Origin: Akkermansia muciniphila
GTDB lineage: Bacteria > Verrucomicrobiota > Verrucomicrobiia > Limisphaerales > SIAT01
Direction: 5' to 3'
DNA length: 45,137 nucleotides
Assembly: GCA_945860945.1 (NCBI GenBank)
Contig: CAMASG010000013.1
Location: forward strand, 1 to 45,137
Shown: piece after piece, positions 27,927 through 36,803 of the stretch
Numbering within the stretch: position 1 is the first letter of the stretch
Layout of the letters: each line of letters begins with the position of its first letter
Notes under the pieces: generated by a model
The model's input: the letters and a program-made list of their open reading frames with translations, nothing else
The model's database searches: none
What the model was told of the DNA's origin: nothing
Program-made: the position numbers and the translations under genes

Positions 27927-29126
27927 ATGAACCCGCCGCAAAAAACACAGCGTCCCCTGCTCTCCTTCGCGTCGTCGCAGGGCGGGGGCTTTGGTTTGTT
28001 TGCCGTCACTTTACTCGCGCTCGCTCTCAATGCGGCCGAAGCGGTCAAGCCGGCCGTTGCGATCGCAGGTGCCGAATGGACGATGTTCCGCGGAGGTCCG
28101 GGATTGCACGGCGTGGCGGCGGGCGCGTTGCCGGACAAGCTCGATTTGCTCTGGAGCTTCAAGACCGGAGGTTCGGTGAAGTCTTCGGCGGCCATCGCGG
28201 GCGGCCGTGTTTTCATCGGTTCGGACGACGGCCATCTGTATGCGCTCAATCTCGTCGACGGGAAGAAGCTCTGGGATTTCAAGACCGGTGGCAGCGTGGA
28301 ATCCTCGCCGCTCTTCCTCGATGGCGCGGTATTCGCCGGTTCGACCGATTCTTTTCTCTACGCGTTCGACGCGGCGAGCGGCAAGCCGCTCTGGAAACAC
28401 GAGACCGGCGACAAAATTCTCGGCGCGCCAAACTGGGTGCGTTCGCCGAAAGGCGACGCGAACTGGATTGTGGCGGGTAGTTACGATTTCAAACTGCATT
28501 GTCTCGAAGCGAAAACCGGCAAGACGAACTGGGTGTACGAGACGGGCAACTACATCAACGGCGCGCCGGCGGTGGCGGCTGGCAAAACCGTCTTCGGCGG
28601 ATGCGACGCGCTGCTGCACGTGCTCGCGCTGGCCGACGGCAAGAAGCTCAAAGAGGTCGAGGCCGGCGCGTACATCGCCGGCTCGGGTGCGCTGGACAAG
28701 GATCTTTTCTTCGTCGGCCATTACGAGAACGAGTTCCTTTGCGTCGATCTCGCAGCGGGCAAGACCGTCTGGAAATACAGCGATCGCGCGTTCCCGTATT
28801 TCTCTTCGCCAGCGCTCACGTCCGACCGCGTCGTCTTCGGTGGGCGGGACAAACGCCTGCATTGCGTCGCGCGCGCGGACGGCAAGCCGCTCTGGACGTT
28901 CCCGACGCGCGGCAAAGTGGACAGTTCGCCGGTGGTCTGCGGCGGCAAGGTCGTGTTCGGCTCCGAGGATGGCCGGCTTTATCTCGTGTCGCTTGCGGAT
29001 GGCAAAGAATTGTGGAGCTACGAAATCGGTCAAGGCGTCAACGGTTCGCCAGCCGTGGCGGATGGTAAGGTGATTGTGGGAGCTGACGACGGCGTTGTTT
29101 ATTGTTTTGGAAAAAAAGCGAAGTGA
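27927..29126 (+). CDS. PQQ-binding-like beta-propeller protein
   Basis: Start chosen at MNPPQKTQ; repeated DGKKLWDFKTGGSVESSP / DGKPLWTFPTRGKVDSSP / DGKELWSYEIGQGVNGSP blades. Confidence 0.85.
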   Translation: MNPPQKTQRPLLSFASSQGGGFGLFAVTLLALALNAAEAVKPAVAIAGAEWTMFRGGPGLHGVAAGALPDKLDLLWSFKTGGSVKSSAAIAGGRVFIGSDDGHLYALNLVDGKKLWDFKTGGSVESSPLFLDGAVFAGSTDSFLYAFDAASGKPLWKHETGDKILGAPNWVRSPKGDANWIVAGSYDFKLHCLEAKTGKTNWVYETGNYINGAPAVAAGKTVFGGCDALLHVLALADGKKLKEVEAGAYIAGSGALDKDLFFVGHYENEFLCVDLAAGKTVWKYSDRAFPYFSSPALTSDRVVFGGRDKRLHCVARADGKPLWTFPTRGKVDSSPVVCGGKVVFGSEDGRLYLVSLADGKELWSYEIGQGVNGSPAVADGKVIVGADDGVVYCFGKKAK

Positions 29127-29159
29127 TGGAGTACGAGAATTTTTTGGTGAAGGATTAAA

Positions 29160-30500
29160 ATGAGCAGGAGCACACAGGTTTCCCCGACTGCGGCACCGCC
29201 GCTGGAAAAGCAGACGACGGTGGGCAACTACTTCGTCTCGAATTATCCGCCGTTCTCGTTCTGGAAACCGGAGGCGTTGGGTGAGTTTCACGCTGCGCTC
29301 GAGAGTGCGCCGCGCGCGGACAACCCGCTCGGCATCTACGTCCACATTCCATTCTGCCGGAAGCGCTGCCACTTCTGCTATTTCCGCGTGTACACGGACA
29401 AAGATTCGGCGGCGATCAAGAGCTACATCGACGCGGTGATCCGCGAGTTGGATGGCTATGCCACGAAGCCCTTCATTGGCGGGCGCAAGCCGAGCTTCGT
29501 TTATTTCGGCGGCGGCACGCCGAGTTATCTTTCCGTGGATCAGCTCAAACATCTCGTCGGCGAGATGAAGAAGCGTCTGCCGTGGGACGCGATGGAGGAG
29601 GTCACGTTCGAGGCCGAGCCGGGCACGCTCACCGACCACAAGCTCAAGGCGATTCGCGAGCTGGGCATCACGCGGCTCTCGCTCGGCGTGGAGAATTTCG
29701 ACGACCACATCCTCGAGATCAACGGCCGCGCGCATCACAGCAAGGAAATCGGCCGGGCCTACGCTTACGCGCGTGAGATTGGTTTCCCGCAAATCAACAT
29801 CGACCTCATCGCCGGCATGGTGGAGGAGACCGATGCGAACTGGCACGAGTGCGTCCGCAAAACGATCGAGATGGTGCCCGACTCGGTGACGATTTACGAG
29901 ATGGAGATTCCGTACAACACGACGCTCTACAAGCAAATGCAGGCCGAGGGAAAACTCGTCGCGCCGGTCGCTGATTGGGACGTGAAGCGCGGCTGGGTGA
30001 GCTACGCATTCGATGAGCTGCAGAAGGCCGGCTACACCGTGGCCAGCGCTTACACTGCGGTGAAAAAGGCGGGGACGAAATTCGTCTATCGCGATCGTCT
30101 CTGGGCCGGCGCGGATTTGCTCGCGCTCGGCGTCGCGAGCTTTGGCCACATCAACGGCGTTCATTATCAGAACCACCACGACTTCGATCCGTATGTGCAG
30201 CGCGTGAACGCCGGCGAGCTGCCGGTCCACCGCGCGCTCACGCCCACGCCTGAGGAGCGCTATATTCGCGAGTTCATTTTGCAGCTCAAGCTCGGCCATG
30301 TGAGCCGCGCCTATTTCACGGAGAAGTTCGGCACCGATCCGTGCGCGCAGTTCGCCAAGCCGCTGCAGGCGCTCAAGGATTGGGGTTTTCTCGCGGAGGA
30401 AGGCGATCAACTGCGCCTCAATCGCGAAGGTCTTCTGCAAGTGGATCGGTTGCTGCACGAGTTTTTCCTGCCCGAACACCGCAGCGCCCGCTACGCCTGA
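29160..30500 (+). CDS. HemW/coproporphyrinogen-III-oxidase-like radical SAM protein
   Basis: IYVHIPFCRKRCHFCYFR (CX3CX2C); FVYFGGGTPSYLS; ITRLSLGVENFDDHILEINGRAH; INIDLIAGMVEET. Confidence 0.9.
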   Translation: MSRSTQVSPTAAPPLEKQTTVGNYFVSNYPPFSFWKPEALGEFHAALESAPRADNPLGIYVHIPFCRKRCHFCYFRVYTDKDSAAIKSYIDAVIRELDGYATKPFIGGRKPSFVYFGGGTPSYLSVDQLKHLVGEMKKRLPWDAMEEVTFEAEPGTLTDHKLKAIRELGITRLSLGVENFDDHILEINGRAHHSKEIGRAYAYAREIGFPQINIDLIAGMVEETDANWHECVRKTIEMVPDSVTIYEMEIPYNTTLYKQMQAEGKLVAPVADWDVKRGWVSYAFDELQKAGYTVASAYTAVKKAGTKFVYRDRLWAGADLLALGVASFGHINGVHYQNHHDFDPYVQRVNAGELPVHRALTPTPEERYIREFILQLKLGHVSRAYFTEKFGTDPCAQFAKPLQALKDWGFLAEEGDQLRLNREGLLQVDRLLHEFFLPEHRSARYA

Positions 30501-30502
30501 CC

Positions 30503-31069
30503 ATGTCCGACGAGCCCAACATTTCGCCCGCACTGCTGATTCAACCGCTGGATGAATTCTACGCGGCAGCAGGTCAGTCGCTTCCGCCGTGGCAGGCGAT
30601 TGATGGTGAGGAGGTACCTGAGCCGTACAAGACGATGCTCGTCCATCGCGACGACATGACGCCGACGCTGGAGAAGTTCCATCGTGGGACGATTCATCTG
30701 CGCGTGCTCGGCCGTCGGCGGAACGGCAACGAGTATTCGCGCGAGGTGGTGCTGCTGCTGAACGGCGCAAGCACGCCGGTCGAGTTCGGCGCGATCAAGA
30801 TTTACTTCGACCGTTTTCCCGAGGCGGCGCGCGAACTCATCCTCGGTGAACACCGGCCGCTCGGCACCATTCTGGACGACTGCTCCATCATTCACACGAG
30901 TCGGCCGAAGGGATTTCTCAAGCTCGCGTCGGATCGGCTCATCGCCGAGGTGCTGGGCTTCAGCGGCGCGCACGTGCTCTACGGCCGCCGCAACACGCTG
31001 TTCGATGCCGAAGAACGGCCCTTGGCGGAGATCGTCGAAATCCTGCCGCCGGTTGACACGAATTCTTGA
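30503..31069 (+). CDS. Chorismate-lyase (UbiC)-like protein
   Basis: SREVVLLLNGASTPVEFGAIKIYFDRFPE, EHRPLGTIL and VLYGRRNTLFDAEERPLAEIVEILPP resemble the UbiC REV...G.P / PLG..L / GRRS.L...KPL..E.FLP pattern; 2 nt after the upstream stop. Confidence 0.6.
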   Translation: MSDEPNISPALLIQPLDEFYAAAGQSLPPWQAIDGEEVPEPYKTMLVHRDDMTPTLEKFHRGTIHLRVLGRRRNGNEYSREVVLLLNGASTPVEFGAIKIYFDRFPEAARELILGEHRPLGTILDDCSIIHTSRPKGFLKLASDRLIAEVLGFSGAHVLYGRRNTLFDAEERPLAEIVEILPPVDTNS

Positions 31070-31072
31070 GCC

Positions 31073-31120
31073 ATGTCTGAAAACTACGATGCTCTTATGT
31101 CTGAAAACTACGATGTTCTT
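31073..31120 (+). repeat. 24-bp tandem duplication spanning the start codon
   Basis: ATGTCTGAAAACTACGATG(C/T)TCTT twice, 23/24 identical, encoding MSENYDAL-MSENYDVL. Confidence 0.95.
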
Positions 31121-32359
31121 ATCATCGGTGCCGGACCGGCGGGGAGTTCGGCTGCCGCCGTTCTCGCTGAACACGGCCGTCGCGTGTTGGTGCTGGAACG
31201 CGAGAAGTTCCCGCGTTACCACATCGGCGAATCACTGTTGCCTTTCACCTACGAACCGCTCCGCCGACTCGGGTTGATCGAGCGGATGCGCGAGTCGGCC
31301 TTCACCAAGAAATACAGCGTCCAGTTCGTCTCGCCCAACGGCAGTGCGAGTCAGCCGTTCTATTTCTTCAACCGCTACGACCGCGAGACCGTGGCGCAGA
31401 CGTGGCAGGTGCTTCGCAGCGAGTTCGACCAGATGTTGATGGAGAGAGCGCGCGCGAAAGGCGCCACGGTGATTGAGGAAATCAGCGTGAAGGAGTTGCT
31501 GCGCGAAAACGGCGGCGTCGTCGGCGTCCGCGCGCAACGGAAGGACGGCACGCTCGCTGAGTTCCGCGCGCCGATGACGCTCGATTGCACCGGCAAAGAA
31601 GCTTTCGCTGCGTTGCGCCAAGGCTGGCGCGTGAAGGATCCGTTCCTCAACAAGATTGCTGTTTGGACTTATTACAAAGGCTCGAAGCGAGCGGCGGGCG
31701 TTGACGAGGGGCAGACCACGGTGGCTTTCGTGGCGGAGAAGGGCTGGTTCTGGCATATCCCGATGCACGACGACATGGTGAGTGTCGGCGTTGTGGCCGA
31801 CGGCAAATACCTCAGTCGCGACGGCGTGAAGGATCCGGCGCAGATTTTCGAGCGCGAAGTCGGGCAGAATCTTTGGATCAAAGACTGCCTCTCGACGGGC
31901 GAGCAGGTCGGCGATTATTACATCACCAGCGAATATTCCTTCCACGCCCGCCACTGCGGCTGCGAGGGATTACTGCTCGTGGGCGACGCGTTCGCGTTCC
32001 TCGATCCGGTGTTCAGCAGCGGACTTATGCTCGCGCTCAAGAGCGGCGTGACAGCGGCCGACGCCGTGCATGCGGCGCTCGCGGCGCGCGACTTCTCGCC
32101 CGCGCGTTTCACCGAATACGCCGCCACTCTGCGCGTGGGTATCGAGAATATGCGTAAGCTCGTGTACGCCTTTTACCAGCCGGACTTCTCTTTCAAGAAA
32201 GTCATCGATCGCTACCCCGACGCGGCCGGCGATATCACCGACTGTCTCTCCGGCGACGTGGAGAAAGATTTCACGCCGCTCTGGGAGAAGTTCCGCGAGT
32301 TCGTGCCGCTGCCGGATGATTTGCCGCTCGGCGAACCGCTCGTCACACCATCGGCGTGA
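31073..32359 (+). CDS. FAD-dependent oxidoreductase, flavin-dependent halogenase-like
   Basis: VLIIGAGPAGSSAAAVLAEHG; REKFPRYHIGESLLPF; WFWHIP (WxWxIP); GDAFAFLDPVFSSGLMLAL. Confidence 0.85.
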   Translation: MSENYDALMSENYDVLIIGAGPAGSSAAAVLAEHGRRVLVLEREKFPRYHIGESLLPFTYEPLRRLGLIERMRESAFTKKYSVQFVSPNGSASQPFYFFNRYDRETVAQTWQVLRSEFDQMLMERARAKGATVIEEISVKELLRENGGVVGVRAQRKDGTLAEFRAPMTLDCTGKEAFAALRQGWRVKDPFLNKIAVWTYYKGSKRAAGVDEGQTTVAFVAEKGWFWHIPMHDDMVSVGVVADGKYLSRDGVKDPAQIFEREVGQNLWIKDCLSTGEQVGDYYITSEYSFHARHCGCEGLLLVGDAFAFLDPVFSSGLMLALKSGVTAADAVHAALAARDFSPARFTEYAATLRVGIENMRKLVYAFYQPDFSFKKVIDRYPDAAGDITDCLSGDVEKDFTPLWEKFREFVPLPDDLPLGEPLVTPSA

Positions 32360-33648
32360 ACATCATCCAGATCACACCCGGCGCGGGCGGAATGTATTGC
32401 GGAAATTGTTTTCGCGACAACGCACTCGTCGCCGCGTGGCGCGGTCTCGGCCATCAGCCGTTGATGATTCCGCTTTATCTGCCGATGACGCTCGACGAGG
32501 CGGACCAGAGCGGCGCGCCGATTTTCTTCGGCGGCGTGAATGTCTATCTCGACCAAATAATGCCGGTATTCCGCAAGGCGCCCGATTGGCTGCGCCGCCA
32601 ACTCGATTCTCCCCGCCTGCTCAAATGGGCCGGCGGTCGCACGGCGAAGACTCGCGCCGAAGACGTGGGCGAATTGACGATCTCGATGTTGCGCGGTGAG
32701 GCGGGCAATCAATCCCGCGAGCTGGACGAACTCATCACGTGGCTGAAGACGCAGCCGCGACCGGATGTGATTTGCCTCTCAAACGCGATGCTGCTCGGTC
32801 TCGCTCGCCGGCTGAAATCCGAGCTGCGCGCGCCCATCGTCTGCAGTCTTCAAGGTGAGGATGCTTTCATTGACGCGATGCCGCCGGAGCCGCGCGCGAC
32901 GGTCTGGCGCGAGATGGCCGAACGCGGTCGCGAGGTGGATTTGTTCATCGCGCCAAGCCGTTACTATGGCGAGCGAATGGCGGCGCGACTGGAGATTCCG
33001 CCAGCGAAACTGCGTGTCGTGTTGAACGGCATCAACCTCGATGGATACACGCCGGCGTTCCATCCGCCGCGGCCGCCTGCGCTCGGTTTCTTTGCGCGGA
33101 TGTGTCGCGACAAAGGGCTGGATCTCGTGGTCGAGGCGTTCATTTTACTCAAGCAACGCAATCGCGTGCCGGAGCTGCAGCTGCGCATCGGCGGCTCCTG
33201 CGGACCGACGGACGAACCGTTCGTCGAGGAGTTGCGCGTCCGCCTGCGCTCGCGCGGGTTGCTTGGCGACGTCTCGTTCCATCCGAATCTCGATCGAGCG
33301 GCGAAGACCGAATTCTTCCGCTCACTCAGCGTGCTGTCCGTGCCGGCGATGTACGGCGAAGCGTTCGGCCTCTATCTCATTGAGGCGCTGGCGTCGGGCG
33401 TGCCGGTGGTGCAGCCGCGCGTGGCATCGTTCCCCGAGATTGTCGCGGCGACCGGCGGAGGTGTTTGTTTCGAGCCGATGACGGCGCAGGCTTTGGCCGA
33501 TGCGGCGGAGCCGTTGCTCGCCGATGCCGTGAAGTCGCGCGCGTTGGGCGAGGTGGGTCGCAAGGTTGTGCTGGAGAAATTCAGCGTGACGCACGCCGCG
33601 AGTGAATTGATCGAGGCTTTCCAAACCTTGCCGAAACCCTCATCTTGA
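32356..33648 (+). CDS. Glycosyltransferase family 4 protein
   Basis: MNIIQITPGAGGMYCGNCFRDNALVAAWRGLGH; LFIAPSRYYGERMA; FRSLSVLSVPAMYGEAFGLYLIEALASGVPVVQP; GTG start overlaps the previous stop. Confidence 0.9.
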   Translation: MNIIQITPGAGGMYCGNCFRDNALVAAWRGLGHQPLMIPLYLPMTLDEADQSGAPIFFGGVNVYLDQIMPVFRKAPDWLRRQLDSPRLLKWAGGRTAKTRAEDVGELTISMLRGEAGNQSRELDELITWLKTQPRPDVICLSNAMLLGLARRLKSELRAPIVCSLQGEDAFIDAMPPEPRATVWREMAERGREVDLFIAPSRYYGERMAARLEIPPAKLRVVLNGINLDGYTPAFHPPRPPALGFFARMCRDKGLDLVVEAFILLKQRNRVPELQLRIGGSCGPTDEPFVEELRVRLRSRGLLGDVSFHPNLDRAAKTEFFRSLSVLSVPAMYGEAFGLYLIEALASGVPVVQPRVASFPEIVAATGGGVCFEPMTAQALADAAEPLLADAVKSRALGEVGRKVVLEKFSVTHAASELIEAFQTLPKPSS

Positions 33649-33656
33649 TTCCCACC

Positions 33657-34094
33657 ATGGCCCACGAATTCAAGATCGTCCGCCGCGTCGAGTTCTCCGA
33701 GACCGACATGGCTGGCATTGTCCACTACTCGAATTTCTTCCGTTACATGGAATACGCCGAGCACGCGTTCTATCGCTCGCTCGGCTTCTCGGTGGTGATG
33801 CCTGCGCCCGAGATGCCGGTGGGCTGGCCGCGCGTCCACGCCGAGTGCGATTACAAGAAGCCGCTGAGGTTCGAGGATGAAGTGGAGATTCACCTGCTCG
33901 TGACCGAGAAACGGCGCAAGGTGATGAGTTACCAGTTCCGCTTCCGCAAAGTGGGCACGGGAGAGGAAGTGGCGCGCGGCAAACTCACGGTCGTGTGTGT
34001 CACGCGCGACGAGCACGGGCTGATGCGCTCGGTGCCGATCCCAAAGAGCATCGACGACCAGATCGAGGTCGCTCCGCCGGAGAAGCTGGCGTAA
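33657..34094 (+). CDS. 4HBT-family acyl-CoA thioesterase (YbgC/FadM-like)
   Basis: RRVEFSETDMAGIVHYSNFFRYMEYAEHAFYRSLG. Confidence 0.92.
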   Translation: MAHEFKIVRRVEFSETDMAGIVHYSNFFRYMEYAEHAFYRSLGFSVVMPAPEMPVGWPRVHAECDYKKPLRFEDEVEIHLLVTEKRRKVMSYQFRFRKVGTGEEVARGKLTVVCVTRDEHGLMRSVPIPKSIDDQIEVAPPEKLA

Positions 34095-34177
34095 GCGGGT
34101 GCCGCCGAGTCCCGCAACAGCGGCGGCGAATACAACGGTTGAAGTCATCCACTCTCCCCTCTACACTGCCTGGCCTT

Positions 34178-34747
34178 ATGGCTGACAACTCAACTGGCAC
34201 GAGCCTAACCTGGCTCTACTTCGCACTCCTCACTGTTCTTTCGTGGGGCGTTTACGGCGTGATCCTTCACAAAGGCCGCGGCTACATGCCGATGGGCGCG
34301 GAAACGCCGCACGCCAGTTTGAAGGCGTTCCTTTTCGTCTGCATCGCGTACGCCGTGATCGGTATCGCCGCAGCGGTGTTGATCCAGTTGCGCGGCTCGA
34401 ACTGGAGCTTCACTGGCGAAGGCATCCGCTGGAGTCTCGTCGCCGGTGCGGCTGGTGCCGTCGGTGCGTTCACGCTCGTGCTCGCGCTCGGTGCTGCCTC
34501 GCCGATTTACAAAGGCGCGGCCGCGGCCGCTGTGATGCCGATCGTTTTTGCAGGTGCGCCCATCATCAACACCATCACCGCGATGTGGCTGCATCCGCCG
34601 GAGGGCGGCTTCAAATCGCTGCCCGTGCCGTTCATTCTCGGTTGCGTGCTCGCCGCGTGTGGCGCTTTCCTCGTCGCCAAATACGCGCCATCGAATACCG
34701 GTGGCGCACCGAAGCCCGTCGCTGCGCACGTCGCGCCGGCGAAATAA
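34178..34747 (+). CDS. EamA/DMT-superfamily-like membrane transporter
   Basis: ATG at 34178; about 5 TM segments; LYFALLTVLSWGVYGVILHKG, GAASPIYKGAAAAAVMPIVFAGAPIINTI. Confidence 0.75.
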   Translation: MADNSTGTSLTWLYFALLTVLSWGVYGVILHKGRGYMPMGAETPHASLKAFLFVCIAYAVIGIAAAVLIQLRGSNWSFTGEGIRWSLVAGAAGAVGAFTLVLALGAASPIYKGAAAAAVMPIVFAGAPIINTITAMWLHPPEGGFKSLPVPFILGCVLAACGAFLVAKYAPSNTGGAPKPVAAHVAPAK

Positions 34748-34763
34748 ACAATCCCGCTTCGCG

Positions 34764-36047
34764 ATGGCCGACGCCTTTCCAAACCGCGCCGCCATCGAGG
34801 CTCAGCAACTCGCATCGCTCCGTGCGCTGCTCACCGCGCTGCTGCCGGCGAACCGTTTTCAATCTCGTCGGTTGCCGGACGCCGGACTGACCGCGAGCGT
34901 CGCGTCACTCGCCGAGTTCACGCGACGCTGTCCTTTCACCGCGAAGGACGAGTTGCTCGCCGACCAAGCGGCGCATCCGCCTTTTGGCACCAACCTCACG
35001 TTCGCGCCCGAGCGCTACACTCGTTTTCACCAGACCAGCGGCACCAGTGGCGCTCCGCTCCGCTGGCTCGACACGCCCGAGAGTTGGCAGTGGATGCTCG
35101 GCAACTGGGCCGAGGTCTATCGCGCCGCGGGCGTCACGCCCGCCGATCGCGTTTACTTCGCCTTCTCGTTCGGGCCGTTCCTCGGTTTCTGGACCGCGTT
35201 TGAATCCGCGGCTCAACTCGGATTTCTCTGCATCCCCGGCGGTGGCCTTTCCAGCGCCGCGCGGCTGCGTGCGATTCTCGAAAACCGCGCCACCCTTCTT
35301 TGCTGCACGCCGACTTACGCAATCCATCTCGCTGAAGTTGCTGCCAAGGAAAATCTCGTTCTCGCCAACAGCGCAGTGAGGAAGATCATCGTCGCCGGCG
35401 AACCCGGCGGCAGCATCGCTACCACGCGCGCCCGCATCGAGTCGCTCTGGCCCGGCGCGCGCGTCTTCGATCATCACGGAATGACCGAGGTCGGCCCTGT
35501 CACTTACGAATGCCCCGCGCGCCCCGGTGTGTTGCACGTCATCGAGCGCGCCTATTTCGCCGAGGTGATTCATCCAACCAATGGCGAATCGGTCGCGACA
35601 GGCGAGACGGGGGAACTCGTTCTCACATCGCTCGGCCGCACGGGTTCGCCGCTGCTGCGCTATCGCACCGGCGATTTGGTGAAGCCTGAATCCAAGCCGT
35701 GCGCGTGCGGCTCGCACGAACTCGCTCTCGCTGGCGGCATCCTCGGCCGCACGGACGACATGCTCATCATTCGCGGTGTGAACATCCATCCCAGCGCTGT
35801 TGAAGAAATCATCCGCAACTGCGGCGGCGTGGCGGAGTATCAAGCCCGCATCACTCACCGCGCCGCGATGACTGAACTGGCCCTCGCCATCGAGCCGTCC
35901 GTCGGTTGTGTGGACGCCTCTGCGCTTGCTCGGAAACTTGAGCAAGCCTTGCACGCCGCCTTCCAGCTTCGCATTCCCGTCACCTCCGTCGCCGCCGGTT
36001 CGCTGCCGCGCTTCGAAATGAAGGCCCGCCGTTGGGTGAAGGAGTAA
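34764..36047 (+). CDS. Phenylacetate-CoA ligase (PaaK)-like AMP-forming enzyme
   Basis: RFHQTSGTSGAPLRWLDTPESW; VFDHHGMTEVGPVTYEC; GETGELVLTSLGRTGSPLLRYRTGDLV; GRTDDMLIIRGVNIHPSAVEEII. Confidence 0.92.
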   Translation: MADAFPNRAAIEAQQLASLRALLTALLPANRFQSRRLPDAGLTASVASLAEFTRRCPFTAKDELLADQAAHPPFGTNLTFAPERYTRFHQTSGTSGAPLRWLDTPESWQWMLGNWAEVYRAAGVTPADRVYFAFSFGPFLGFWTAFESAAQLGFLCIPGGGLSSAARLRAILENRATLLCCTPTYAIHLAEVAAKENLVLANSAVRKIIVAGEPGGSIATTRARIESLWPGARVFDHHGMTEVGPVTYECPARPGVLHVIERAYFAEVIHPTNGESVATGETGELVLTSLGRTGSPLLRYRTGDLVKPESKPCACGSHELALAGGILGRTDDMLIIRGVNIHPSAVEEIIRNCGGVAEYQARITHRAAMTELALAIEPSVGCVDASALARKLEQALHAAFQLRIPVTSVAAGSLPRFEMKARRWVKE

Positions 36048-36112
36048 AAGTCGCGTTCATCGGTGCGCCTTTTTCATTTCCCGCTCGCGGCCGCTTCGTT
36101 TAACGTGCGGCC

Positions 36113-36802
36113 ATGTCGTCTCAACCGCTGCTGCTGCTCGACGGCGTCGCCAAGGAATACGGCACGGCCGCCGGTCCGTTGCGCATCCTCGAAAACATTT
36201 CACTCCACGTCGGCCGCGGCGAATCGCTCGCCATCATCGGCCCGTCCGGCTCGGGCAAAAGCACGCTGCTGCAGATTCTCGGCACGCTCGATCACGCGAC
36301 GCGTGGCCGCGTGACGCTTGCCGGCGAGGATATTACGAGCCTCGACGAACGGCAACTCGCCGCCGTGCGCAATCGGCAGATTGGCTTCGTTTTTCAATCA
36401 CACCATCTCCTGCCGCAATGCACGGTTCTTGAGAACGTGCTCGTGCCCACGCTCGCCACACGCAGCGCGACGACCACGGCAGCGCAGCAGCGGGCATTGC
36501 GTTTGCTCGCACGCGTTGGATTGCAAGATCGCCTCGATCATCGGCCGTCGCAGCTTTCCGGCGGCGAACGCCAGCGTGTCGCTGTCGTGCGCGCGCTCAT
36601 CAATCAGCCGCAGATTCTCCTCGCTGATGAGCCGACCGGCGCGCTCGACCACGCTTCGGCGGTGAACCTCGGCCAGTTGCTCATCGAGCTGAATCGCGAG
36701 GAGGACGTCACGCTCATCGTCGTCACGCACTCTCTGGAACTCGCCGGCAAGATGCAGCGCGTCCTCCGGCTCGAGGATGGCCGGCTTGTGGAAATGAAGT
36801 GA
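36113..36802 (+). CDS. ABC transporter ATP-binding protein, LolD/MacB-like
   Basis: Walker A GPSGSGKST; LSGGERQRVAVVRALINQPQILLADEPTGALD. Confidence 0.95.
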   Translation: MSSQPLLLLDGVAKEYGTAAGPLRILENISLHVGRGESLAIIGPSGSGKSTLLQILGTLDHATRGRVTLAGEDITSLDERQLAAVRNRQIGFVFQSHHLLPQCTVLENVLVPTLATRSATTTAAQQRALRLLARVGLQDRLDHRPSQLSGGERQRVAVVRALINQPQILLADEPTGALDHASAVNLGQLLIELNREEDVTLIVVTHSLELAGKMQRVLRLEDGRLVEMK

Positions 36803-36803
36803 G

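Noticed and set aside
28011-30770. 919-aa antisense ORF (also 15325-17895, 12935-15307, 10760-12664, 8988-10337 on the minus strand)
   Set aside because: They mirror well-supported sense genes (PQQ propeller, radical SAM, cytochrome-WD40, DUF1549, PPC, DUF1501), show Arg/Ala/His/Val-skewed composition and no motifs; GC-rich codon bias suppresses antisense stops.
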